Source: CANMXU01 sp052030545
Lineage (GTDB): Bacteria > Pseudomonadota > Gammaproteobacteria > Enterobacterales > Alteromonadaceae
DNA length: 64,000 nt
Direction of reading: 5' to 3'
Assembly: GCF_052030545.1 (NCBI RefSeq)
Contig: NZ_JBPDIH010000003.1
Span: forward strand, 496,001 to 560,000
Under the pieces are notes generated by a model. The model had not been told where the DNA came from. It did no database searches and saw nothing but the letters and a program-made list of their open reading frames with translations. Shown here in pieces: positions 1 to 8,001 of the stretch. Numbering within the stretch: position 1 is the first letter of the stretch; each line of letters begins with the position of its first letter. The translations under genes were made by a program, and so were the position numbers.

Positions 1-106
1 TACTCAACTTAGTGTCTCTTTATTTCTCATTTTGATGTTATTGAACCGCATTATTCAATAATTAAGCATTCAAACGTAGAAATTCACACATTTAAAGAAG
101 GTTAAC

Positions 107-1942
107 ATGAACAAAAAACTACCTATATTTTTAATGGGCATGGCACTTTCGCCACTAGCTCTTAGTGAAGAAGCTCCAACTAATGTTTATTGGGGTGATA
201 CCCATTTACATACTTCATTATCTTTTGACTCTTATACATTTGGTTCAAAAGGTACGCCAGAAACAGCCTACCGTTATTCATTAGGCTACCCTGTTATTCA
301 CCCAACGTTAGGTTCAGCCACTAAAATTGATGAACCGTTAGATTTCTTGATTATTGCCGATCACGCTGAAACTTTAGGTGCTGTTCAACGTTTACTTGAA
401 GGTGAAGCACCTGAAATTGAAAAAACTAAAATGGGTCAATACATTTTAGATATTGCAGGCGAGCGTACCCAACATGAACTAGACGGTGTTTACAACGCGT
501 TAAACCTTATCGGTTCTGGTATGCCAAACGACTCAGGCTTAACAGGTTTAGACCTAGTTAAAGCGTTGCACGGCGAAAACATTCGTACCGCATGGGACGA
601 AAGCGTTATTATGGCTGACAAATACAATGATCCAGGTAAATTTACTGCGATGATTGGCTGGGAATGGACATCACAACCGGGTGGCGCTAACTTCCACCGT
701 GTTATTTTCACTCCAGATGACAGCACAAAAGCACGTCAATACTTACCATATTCAACCCTTGAAAGTGATGACCCTGAAAAATTATGGGAATTCTTAGCAG
801 CCCAAGAAAAAGCTTCAGATACTGAATTTTTAACCATTCCTCACGGATCAAATATTTCAAACGGCTTAATGTTTGGTTTAAACCGTCGTAACGGTGAACC
901 GATTGACCGCGAATACGCTGAGAAAAAACGTCGCTATGAAACCGCGATAGAAATTACGCAAATTAAAGGTGACAGTGAAGCACATCCAATGTTTTCACCA
1001 GAAGATGAGTTTGCTGATTTTGAACCGTATAACTTTTTATCAAGCCCAACTGGCGATACACCAGAACCTCAAAAAGGTGATTACGTTCGTTCAGGTTTCC
1101 GTAATGGTTTAGAGCTTGAAGCTAAAATTGGCATGAACCCATACAAGATGGGTATTGCTGCGGGTACTGACAGCCACACGGGTATTCCACAAATTACTGA
1201 AGAAGACTTCGGTGGTAAGAGTGGCCATGACTCTAAACCTGCTGATCGTCCAAAACCTTCTGGTATTGGTTCATCTAAAGGTTGGGATATGGGCGCTGCC
1301 GGTTTCACTGGTGTATGGGCAAAAGAAAATACCCGTCGTGAAATCTTTGAAGCCTTCCGTCGTCAAGAAGTTTACGCAACCACAGGTCCACGTATTACCT
1401 TACGCTTCTTTGGTGGTTTTGACTTAGAAGAAAAGCATGCTGATGCCAAAAACTTTGCTAAGAATGGTTATAAATACGGCGTACCTATGGGTGCTGATTT
1501 AGACAAGAGTAAAGCGAAAAAAGGTAAAGCACCTAAGTTTACTATTGCCGCACTTAAAGCAACGAAAGGCGCTAACTTAGACCGCGTACAAATCGTAAAA
1601 GGTTGGTTAAATGCTGACGGTACTTCTTCTGAAAAAGTATACGATGTTGCGTTATCTGACGGTCGTACTTCAGGCGAAACCCCTGTAGGTAACACAGTTA
1701 ATATGGAAACAGGTGAATACACCAATGATATTGGTGATGCAGAGCTTAGAACATTCTGGCAAGACCCTGATTTTGATGCCGACCAAGCTGCATTCTACTA
1801 CGTACGTGTATTAGAAATTCCGACGCCACGCTATTCTTTATACAATGCCATTGCTTTAGGTATTGACCCAGCAGAAACGGGTCGTGACGCAGTTATTCAA
1901 GAACGTGCTTACAGCTCACCAATTTGGTACGGTTCTAAATAA
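107..1942 (+). CDS. DUF3604 domain secreted protein (PHP-like metal hydrolase), copy 1
   Basis: A 611-residue exported protein of the DUF3604 family, whose biochemical role is not established. Residues 1-20 form a signal peptide ending in LALS. Metal-binding-type motifs of the PHP phosphoesterase fold are visible: GDTHLHT near residues 30-36, ADHAE near 84-88, an HGSN stretch near 246 and GTDSHTG near 353. The length fits the family (about 600-690 residues). A GAAGG ribosome site lies just before the ATG. It is transcribed alone and followed by a strong terminator. A paralogue at 5278-7215 shares long stretches including the C-terminal SSPIWY ending. A metal-dependent phosphoesterase or related hydrolase activity in the periplasm is an inference; the substrate is unknown. 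Confidence 0.85.
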   Translation: MNKKLPIFLMGMALSPLALSEEAPTNVYWGDTHLHTSLSFDSYTFGSKGTPETAYRYSLGYPVIHPTLGSATKIDEPLDFLIIADHAETLGAVQRLLEGEAPEIEKTKMGQYILDIAGERTQHELDGVYNALNLIGSGMPNDSGLTGLDLVKALHGENIRTAWDESVIMADKYNDPGKFTAMIGWEWTSQPGGANFHRVIFTPDDSTKARQYLPYSTLESDDPEKLWEFLAAQEKASDTEFLTIPHGSNISNGLMFGLNRRNGEPIDREYAEKKRRYETAIEITQIKGDSEAHPMFSPEDEFADFEPYNFLSSPTGDTPEPQKGDYVRSGFRNGLELEAKIGMNPYKMGIAAGTDSHTGIPQITEEDFGGKSGHDSKPADRPKPSGIGSSKGWDMGAAGFTGVWAKENTRREIFEAFRRQEVYATTGPRITLRFFGGFDLEEKHADAKNFAKNGYKYGVPMGADLDKSKAKKGKAPKFTIAALKATKGANLDRVQIVKGWLNADGTSSEKVYDVALSDGRTSGETPVGNTVNMETGEYTNDIGDAELRTFWQDPDFDADQAAFYYVRVLEIPTPRYSLYNAIALGIDPAETGRDAVIQERAYSSPIWYGSK

Positions 1943-1970
1943 ATTTAATTATTGAATTTATTAAGCTAAT

Positions 1971-2000
1971 AAACCGAAGACATGGTCTTCGGTTTTTTTT
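1971..2000 (+). terminator. Rho-independent terminator after DUF3604 copy 1
   Basis: An 11-bp stem (AAACCGAAGAC with GTCTTCGGTTT) and a three-base ATG loop are followed by a run of T. It sits 29 bases after the stop codon of the upstream gene. Confidence 0.9.
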
Positions 2001-2063
2001 CGCCTAAGTTTAATCATCAATCACAGCTAACATCTGCATTGGCTTACTTAAAGGTATGATGAC

Positions 2064-2100
2064 TTAAGGGAGTGAGTACTTAAGGGAGTGAGTACTTAAG
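2064..2100. repeat. Short tandem repeat, 16-bp unit
   Basis: The unit TTAAGGGAGTGAGTAC occurs twice in direct succession (2064-2079 and 2080-2095) and then decays after TTAAG. It lies in the 458-bp gap between the first DUF3604 gene and the LysR gene. No open frame uses it. It may be replication slippage or a repeated protein-binding site. Confidence 0.8.
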
Positions 2101-2128
2101 AGAATGATAAAGATAAAAGAAGGAAGAA

Positions 2129-2153
2129 TTAACCGAAGACCAGCTTCGGTTAA
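2129..2153. other. Palindromic hairpin in the intergenic gap
   Basis: TTAACCGAAG and CTTCGGTTAA form a 10-bp perfect stem around a five-base loop. The stem core repeats that of the terminator at 1971-2000, but no T run follows on either strand. It may be a decayed terminator copy. The rest of 2154-2400 shows nothing else that I can support apart from the leader of the LysR gene. Confidence 0.6.
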
Positions 2154-2400
2154 CCAGACTGACATGAACAAAGTCAATTGTTTAAAACCACAATTAGGTG
2201 CATTACGTCTAAGTAGGATGCCGTTTTAAACGACCTTTGCTTTTATGATTCATCACTAAAACTTAGCGTTAAAAAGTTAAGTCAGCTCGAATCTAAAGAA
2301 GCATCGGATTGGTAAGCATAATAACCGCTCTTTTTAGCTAAATAAATAGGCAAATACTTGTTTCTATCATAAGCTAGGCTTATGAATAGAGGAACCACTG

Positions 2401-3252
2401 ATGAGTTTAGATTTAAATTTAATTAAAACCTTTTTACAGGTGCACCAATGTGGCTCGTATACTTTAGCTGCGCAATATTTAAATGTCAGCCAACCTGCGG
2501 TAAGTGGTGCTATTAAAAGGCTTGAGCAAGAGCTTGATTGCCAGTTATTTATCAAAGCTGGCCGCGGAATTCGTGCCACTTTACAGGCTGAACGCTTAGC
2601 TTCTCGTTTTCAATTAGCCATGGATGAAGTCGACAATGCTATAAGTGACCGTGATAACTTTCATGGTTATTTAATGGAAAATTTTATCCATTGCATCCCT
2701 CGAGATCCAAATATTGTCTATCAAGAAACGCCTGCTGACCAAATGCACATGCTGCAAGAAATAAAACAACAAAAAGCCGACTTTGCTATTGGCGTTATCA
2801 CGGTAAAAGATCCTGCCTTAGTGTTTGAGGAAGTTTTTGTTGAGCCTTGCATGGTGGTTTGTCGACAAGATCACCCTAGAATAAAGGGCACGCTGTCTGA
2901 GCAGGATTTTTATCAAGAGAAACATATTCTTCACGCAAGAAAATGGGACAACATGACCGGTTTTGAATATGCGGCTTTAACGCCTATTCAAGAGCGCGTT
3001 ATTGATGTAACTACCAGCTCGATTGCCGGCATTGCTTTACACGCTTCGTTAAGTGATAGCTTAGGCTTGCTTTCTCACTCTTTGGCACTAAAGCTACAAG
3101 ATAAATTGGCATTGCAGGTTTTACCTTGCCCAATCCCCATCAGAGATATTAGTTACCAGTTAGTTTACCACCCTAGATATCGTCGCGATCCTGCCCATAA
3201 GAAAATGCGCGAACAGTTAAAACGTTATATTAATCATATCAATAATAAGTAG
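2401..3252 (+). CDS. LysR-family transcriptional regulator
   Basis: A 283-residue regulator with the LysR N-terminal helix-turn-helix at about residues 4-62 (FLQVHQCGSYTLAAQYL followed by SQPAVSGAIKRLEQEL). A LysR substrate-binding domain follows from about residue 90. The effector is unknown. It stands between the two DUF3604 loci and is convergent with the DUF3604/parvulin/HupE operon. Control of one or both DUF3604 genes is a guess from position only. The length is close to the LysR norm of about 300. Confidence 0.88.
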   Translation: MSLDLNLIKTFLQVHQCGSYTLAAQYLNVSQPAVSGAIKRLEQELDCQLFIKAGRGIRATLQAERLASRFQLAMDEVDNAISDRDNFHGYLMENFIHCIPRDPNIVYQETPADQMHMLQEIKQQKADFAIGVITVKDPALVFEEVFVEPCMVVCRQDHPRIKGTLSEQDFYQEKHILHARKWDNMTGFEYAALTPIQERVIDVTTSSIAGIALHASLSDSLGLLSHSLALKLQDKLALQVLPCPIPIRDISYQLVYHPRYRRDPAHKKMREQLKRYINHINNK

Positions 3253-3311
3253 TTTCCACCTTGTAGGCACATCTGCCCTTTCGAGTCTAATTGCTTTATT
3301 TGGCAAGCGCT

Positions 3312-3347
3312 AAAAATAAAAAACAGAATGCTTTTATCACATTCTGG
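3312..3347 (-). terminator. Terminator of the DUF3604-parvulin-HupE operon
   Basis: On the minus strand CAGAATG pairs with CATTCTG around a nine-base loop, followed by TTTTTTATTTTT. The same hairpin may also stop the convergent LysR transcript, although the T run on that side is poor. Confidence 0.75.
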
Positions 3348-3385
3348 TTTCTTGTTTAAACGGTAAGTCGTTAATTAGCGGTAGC

Positions 3386-4357
3386 TTAAAAACTACCTAG
3401 TCGTTGCACCAACCAAATCATGGCGATGCCTCCACAGCTATAACTTACTAGCCAGCGAATTTGCCCTGCGCTTAGTAACTTGCTGTGGGTGATCATTTTA
3501 AAAGTAACCAATAGTACCGCTAAAAACATCAATTGGCCGATTTCAACGCCGACATTGAAAAAGATCAATGCAGTGATTTTTTCTTGTACAGGTAAGCCAA
3601 TTTCTGCAAGCACCGATGCAAAACCAAAACCATGAATTAAACCAAAGCTTGATGAAACCAATACTGGATATTTTAACGTTAAGCTGTTTTCTTTACGCTT
3701 GGCTATTTCTATCGCCAAAAAAACAATGCTCAGGGCAATGACGGCTTCCACGGGAGGAATAGACAAGGCAAAGGTTTCTGTTGCAGCAAGAAACAAGGTA
3801 ACTGAGTGCGCTAAAGTAAAACCGCTGATAGTGAGCAGTAACTTACGACGAGTTGACGAGATATACACCAAACAAGCGACGAATAACAGGTGATCAAGGC
3901 CAATTAATATATGTTCGATACCTAAATAGGTATAGGTGCCAATCACGTTTTCAGGTTCAAAATTTCCTTCAATATGCAGCTGCTGATGTTCCGCATTTAG
4001 TACTTGGGTAATTGATTGTTGCTGCTGATCAACAATGCGCACTAATACATCAGCATTGGTAGTCAGTAGTCCATCAATATTAACGGTTAAACCCGTTAGG
4101 CCGTTGTCACGCTTAATTTGCCAACTTTCAATATAAGCGCCATTGATAAAGTCTTGCTTTTTTGCTGAAGCATTTTGGCTGTTTTCATCAAAAATAACAT
4201 GCATTGATAGGCGTTTATTGCCTACCGCGGGCACTTTCCAAATAACGTCATAGTGCTCATTATCAATGGCAATAATATTAAGCGACGCCGGGCGCATATC
4301 TTCTGCAAAGACAGTTGCGCTGAACAAGAATAAGCATAGCTGTAAAAATTTACTCAT
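3386..4357 (-). CDS. HupE/UreJ-family membrane protein
   Basis: A 323-residue protein with a signal peptide (residues 1-18, ending in VFA), an extracytoplasmic domain to about residue 135, and a C-terminal block of about six membrane helices of the HupE/UreJ_2 type. Family motifs seen are GIDHLLF-like (IGLDHLLF), FTLAHSVTLF, HGFGFA and FNVGVEIGQ. HupE/UreJ proteins are linked to nickel or cobalt uptake in hydrogenase and urease clusters. This subfamily with a large periplasmic domain is uncharacterised. It starts 4 bp after the parvulin gene, so the two are co-transcribed. Metal delivery to the DUF3604 enzyme of the same operon is an inference. Confidence 0.85.
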   Translation of the reverse strand: MSKFLQLCLFLFSATVFAEDMRPASLNIIAIDNEHYDVIWKVPAVGNKRLSMHVIFDENSQNASAKKQDFINGAYIESWQIKRDNGLTGLTVNIDGLLTTNADVLVRIVDQQQQSITQVLNAEHQQLHIEGNFEPENVIGTYTYLGIEHILIGLDHLLFVACLVYISSTRRKLLLTISGFTLAHSVTLFLAATETFALSIPPVEAVIALSIVFLAIEIAKRKENSLTLKYPVLVSSSFGLIHGFGFASVLAEIGLPVQEKITALIFFNVGVEIGQLMFLAVLLVTFKMITHSKLLSAGQIRWLVSYSCGGIAMIWLVQRLGSF

Positions 4358-4361
4358 TGGG

Positions 4362-5198
4362 CTATCCTTGTGTAGCCATGTTAGGCATATTCAGTTTAAT
4401 TTGGTATTGCTCAAGCAATTCATTTTGATACTTTTCTTTCATGCGCTTATTACGCGCATCTTGCCAGTCAGATAATACTTTCTTTTGTACTAAATCATAG
4501 GCTTTGGTTTGCGCAGGAATATGTTCGGTAAGCTCGATATAATGCAGACCAAAACCTGACTCAATTGGGCCAGCCCATTGATTGTCTTTTATTTGACTTA
4601 GCTGTTGATAAAATTTATCACCGAATTGACGTTTTACATCGGAACTTTTGACATTAGTAAGCGAGTAAGGCAGTAGGCTATTGTCACCGTGTGGTTTTTT
4701 ACCTAGGGCAACTTGTTCATTAGCTTGGGCAATTTTGCTTTTTAAATCGACTTTTTGAGTATTGGTATCAATATAAATTTGATTAAAACTATAACTAGCC
4801 TCATCTAAATAGTTGTCTTGATGATCTTGATAAAAAGCTTCAAGTTCACCCGCTTTAGGTGTGACTAGAGCGGTCATATCTTCTAGCATAAATTCCATTT
4901 TTTGATGTAGACGTCTACGTATTAGAGAGTCACCTTGATGTAAACCTAATGCCATGGCTTGTCGGTTATAAATCTCTTCAAGTACGTAGTTTTTAATAAT
5001 TGCATCAAACTCCTGCTGAGTAGGATCTCTTCGCCAAACTTTTTTAAATTTTTTATGCAGCTTAATAATTCGCCCTTCACTAACTTCGACAATATTTTGT
5101 TCTGCTACAGGCGGATTTAACTGCTCATAAACAACAAAAAACAGTGCAGAGATTAACAAAAAGTGCACTAACGGCTCTGCCAATAACTTCTTAATCAT
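4362..5198 (-). CDS. Membrane-anchored parvulin-type peptidyl-prolyl isomerase
   Basis: A 278-residue protein with one N-terminal membrane helix (about residues 11-25, FLLISALFFVVYE) and a SurA/PpiC-like layout. A helical chaperone part spans about 35-125. A PpiC domain follows at about 130-235, recognised by the GPIESGFGLHYIEL strand. It would act in the periplasm on proteins leaving the translocon. It sits between a secreted DUF3604 lipoprotein and a HupE-type membrane protein on one transcript, so a dedicated folding role for one of them is likely but unproven. Confidence 0.82.
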   Translation of the reverse strand: MIKKLLAEPLVHFLLISALFFVVYEQLNPPVAEQNIVEVSEGRIIKLHKKFKKVWRRDPTQQEFDAIIKNYVLEEIYNRQAMALGLHQGDSLIRRRLHQKMEFMLEDMTALVTPKAGELEAFYQDHQDNYLDEASYSFNQIYIDTNTQKVDLKSKIAQANEQVALGKKPHGDNSLLPYSLTNVKSSDVKRQFGDKFYQQLSQIKDNQWAGPIESGFGLHYIELTEHIPAQTKAYDLVQKKVLSDWQDARNKRMKEKYQNELLEQYQIKLNMPNMATQG

Positions 5199-5226
5199 AA
5201 TTGCTGATTTCTCTTTACTTAATGAA

Positions 5227-5248
5227 AGCCGGTTAGCATTAACCGGCT
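5227..5248 (-). terminator. Intra-operon hairpin, possible attenuator
   Basis: AGCCGGTTA and TAACCGGCT form a 9-bp stem with a four-base loop between the DUF3604 gene and the parvulin gene. On the minus strand it is followed by only TTTCATT, so termination would be partial. It could make the first gene more abundant than the downstream two. Confidence 0.55.
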
Positions 5249-5277
5249 TAATTTGATGATACGATCAAATGAGTTGT

Positions 5278-7215
5278 TTAAGTTTTTGGCGCATACCAAA
5301 TAGGTGAACTGTAAACACGCTCTTGAATTGTTGCTGGGTGTTCAGTGTCTTCCCACTTGATACCTAACTTGATTGCGTCAAGTAATGAATATCGAGGTGT
5401 AGGAATTTCAAGCGAACGTACATAGTAGAACGCTTCTTGGGTAGCATCAAAGTCAGGATCGGTCCAAACAACCGTTAACTGTGCCGCACCAATATCATTA
5501 GTGTACTCACCTGTTTCTAAGTTAACTGTGCTACCGACAGGGCCTGAAACTTTACCCTTGGTAATTACACGGTTATCAGAGGCGGCAACATCAAATACTT
5601 TTTCATGCGAGTTACCTTCGGCATCAACCCAACCTTTCACCACTTGCACTCGGTCTAAGTTAGCACCTTTAGGATCTTTCATAACAGACATTAAGAAGCT
5701 TGGCGCTTTACCATTCGACGCTGGTAAATCACCACCCATAGGTATACCTTTTCCATAACCTACAGCGGCTAAATCAGCTGAATTAGCATCATCAGCGGTA
5801 AAGTCAAAACCACCAAAGAAACGTAAACTAATACGTGGCCCCGTTGTTGTGTAAACTTCTTTACGCTTAAAAGCGTCAACTAAAGATTCACGGGTATTTT
5901 CTTGTGCCCAAACTGCAGCATAACCTGCCGATGACATGTCCCAACCTTTTGAAGAGCCAATACCAGTGTGCTTAGCACGTACTTCTGGTTTGTTATCATG
6001 TTGGCCTTTACCGGCGAAGTTATCTTCTTCAACCGCAGTAATACCAGTATGAGTATCAGTACTACCAATAACGCCAAATTTGTACGGGTTGACACCAAGT
6101 TTTTGTTTAAACTCTAAACCACGTTTTAAACCTGAGCGCATATAATCTGATTTGTTTGGTTCAGCAATACGACCGTCAGGCGTTAGGGCAAAGCTGAAAG
6201 TTTCAAAATCAGCAAAATCATCGTTAGGTGATAATGCAGGATGAGTTTCCGAGTCACCTTTAATTTGAGTAACTTCTACAACTGGTTCCCATTGACTGCG
6301 TTTTCTAGCATATTCCGCATCAATAGGTTCACCGTTGTTACGCAGTAATGGAAACATTCTACCTAAACTTAAGTTAGGGTTATGCGGAATAGCAACAAAG
6401 TCTGCATCTAATTCGGCACTGGTTTTATCTAAAAACTTCCATAAACCTTCAGGATCGTCACTTTCTAATGAACTAAATGGTTGAAATTTTCTTGCTGTTT
6501 CACCATCGTCTGACATGAATACAACACGATGAAGATTTGAACCACCTGTATTTGAAGTCCACTCCCAGCCAATTAAGGTCGTGAATTTACCCGGTTCATT
6601 GTGCTTTTCTGTTACATCAATGTAGTTTTCCCATGCCCCTTTACGCTTATCGCCCGCATGAAGATCTAAGAAAATATCTTTAGCGGATAAATTCGCTTCA
6701 TTTTCCATATCTGACGAAGCTAAAACAAGTGCACTGTAAACATCAATTAGCTCGTCTTCACTTTGTGAACCGCCTAATTTACGTAACGCTTTACCGGAAG
6801 TGGTCTCTGAAAGCACTTTTTCATCGGCATATACACGTGGCATCGCACCTAAAAGTTCAGCGTGATCAGCAACTACTAGGAAATCTAAAGGCGTTTTAAG
6901 TTGCCAGTCAGTATTGGTTGCAGGGTTTTTAACCTTTTCACCTTTAGCAAAACGATAGGCCGTATCAGGTGTAGAGCTTGGCGTACCAAACAAGTAAACA
7001 TCAAAAGAGTTACCCGTATGGTTATGAGTATCACCAAAAAACACCTCAGTAGGGTAAGAAGTTTGCTTTTCGTCTTGTTTTTTGGCTGTTGCTGCTACAG
7101 TGCTAACCTGCTTTTGTGCTTCTGGGGCTTGTGATACCGCGCTAGGGCTATCAGTGCAACCAATAGCTAAAAGCACAGCTACTGATGTTGCTGAGAGTTT
7201 TAGATATTTTAACAT
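5278..7215 (-). CDS. DUF3604 domain lipoprotein (PHP-like metal hydrolase), copy 2
   Basis: A 645-residue DUF3604 protein. Unlike copy 1 it has a lipoprotein signal (LLAIGC, lipid-bearing Cys about residue 20) and a low-complexity linker rich in Ala, Gln and Lys before the catalytic-looking domain. Conserved motifs are GDTHNHT, ADHAELLG, GWEWTS and STDTHTG. The closing SSPIWY is shared with copy 1. It leads a minus-strand operon with the parvulin and HupE-like genes. Function is unknown; a metal-dependent hydrolase tethered to a membrane is the most economical reading. Confidence 0.85.
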   Translation of the reverse strand: MLKYLKLSATSVAVLLAIGCTDSPSAVSQAPEAQKQVSTVAATAKKQDEKQTSYPTEVFFGDTHNHTGNSFDVYLFGTPSSTPDTAYRFAKGEKVKNPATNTDWQLKTPLDFLVVADHAELLGAMPRVYADEKVLSETTSGKALRKLGGSQSEDELIDVYSALVLASSDMENEANLSAKDIFLDLHAGDKRKGAWENYIDVTEKHNEPGKFTTLIGWEWTSNTGGSNLHRVVFMSDDGETARKFQPFSSLESDDPEGLWKFLDKTSAELDADFVAIPHNPNLSLGRMFPLLRNNGEPIDAEYARKRSQWEPVVEVTQIKGDSETHPALSPNDDFADFETFSFALTPDGRIAEPNKSDYMRSGLKRGLEFKQKLGVNPYKFGVIGSTDTHTGITAVEEDNFAGKGQHDNKPEVRAKHTGIGSSKGWDMSSAGYAAVWAQENTRESLVDAFKRKEVYTTTGPRISLRFFGGFDFTADDANSADLAAVGYGKGIPMGGDLPASNGKAPSFLMSVMKDPKGANLDRVQVVKGWVDAEGNSHEKVFDVAASDNRVITKGKVSGPVGSTVNLETGEYTNDIGAAQLTVVWTDPDFDATQEAFYYVRSLEIPTPRYSLLDAIKLGIKWEDTEHPATIQERVYSSPIWYAPKT

Positions 7216-7401
7216 GGGATTTTCCTGTTGTTTGCATGAGTTTTTCTCATAAAACTAATTCATAGAATCAATTTCGTCTGTTTAACTATAGCAATTTTTT
7301 GGGGGTTAACTAACTCAAGCTAACTGACGACAAAGTTTGAATTGTAACAAAGCCTTACTGGTGTCAAGCAGATGTTAATTATCATCAGAAAACTTAAAAA
7401 T

Positions 7402-7437
7402 ACATATAAATCAATATGTAAATCAATATGTAAATCA
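7402..7437. repeat. Tandem 12-bp repeat with inverted-repeat character
   Basis: AAATCAATATGT occurs twice in tandem (7408-7419, 7420-7431) and restarts once more. ACATAT just upstream pairs with ATATGT, so the block is also an inverted repeat. It lies about 190-215 bp upstream of the second DUF3604 gene and could be an operator. The remaining gap 7216-7700 is A+T-rich and shows no gene that I can support. Confidence 0.55.
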
Positions 7438-7708
7438 GGGCTTAAGCCAGGCGCAATACTGAAAAAAACACCATGAAAATCAAAATTGTAACAATGCATT
7501 GTATCCGCGTTCTGTTTTTGTACATATGAACAATAATTAATTAAAATTATACAAACGTGCAATAACATAAAAGGCACACAAATAAGCAATTTAAAACATA
7601 AAAATGGCTAAATTTTCACTTTGACAGCATCTTTCATTAATAAAGTGAGATAAATGCAATGGGTTAATACCATTATCTTGTTGAATAAAATTAATTTAAC
7701 GTTAGTTA

Positions 7709-7738
7709 TTGCTCTGAACAAAACTTTCACGCTAGAAT
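7709..7738 (+). promoter_or_regulatory. Candidate sigma-70 promoter of the thi operon
   Basis: TTGCTC, an 18-bp spacer and TAGAAT place a start site near 7745, about 40 bases before the TPP aptamer. The call rests on pattern and position only. Confidence 0.45.
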
Positions 7739-7787
7739 CAGCTCACTTTATCGGCGAGTTGTAAAAATCTTGTCGATAAAACGATAA

Positions 7788-7870
7788 CTTGTCGGAGTGC
7801 CACTAGGCTGAGATCGCGAAAGCGGGATCCGTAGAACCTGATTCAGACTAATATCTGCGAAGGAAACAAG
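7788..7870 (+). promoter_or_regulatory. TPP riboswitch (THI element)
   Basis: The aptamer is closed by CTTGT/ACAAG (P1) and contains the conserved CTGAGA core, a variable GC-rich P3-like hairpin (ATCGCGAAAGCGGGAT) and the ACCTGATTC block typical of THI boxes. It lies 131 bases before thiC. In the expression platform TTCACCT (7912-7918) can pair with the thiC ribosome site AGGTGAG (7990-7996), so ligand-dependent control of translation start is plausible. I saw no strong terminator between aptamer and gene. Confidence 0.92.
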
Positions 7871-8001
7871 AGAGTTCATTTTGAAGAGACAAGCTTAATT
7901 TCATCCGTCACTTCACCTGCAATTCCTCGTTATATTCTGCCTAATAAGCTCCGCCTGAATTTTAATGACTACCTTAGGGTATAAGTTCAAGGTGAGAGAA
8001 A

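Noticed and set aside
2164..2229. A 21-codon frame beginning ATGAACAAAGTC
   Set aside because: No ribosome site, too short, and no sign of coding constraint.
7320..7589. An 89-residue minus-strand frame with DLHIDLHIDL
   Set aside because: It is produced by the 12-bp tandem repeat, has no ribosome site, and lies in plain A+T-rich intergenic DNA.
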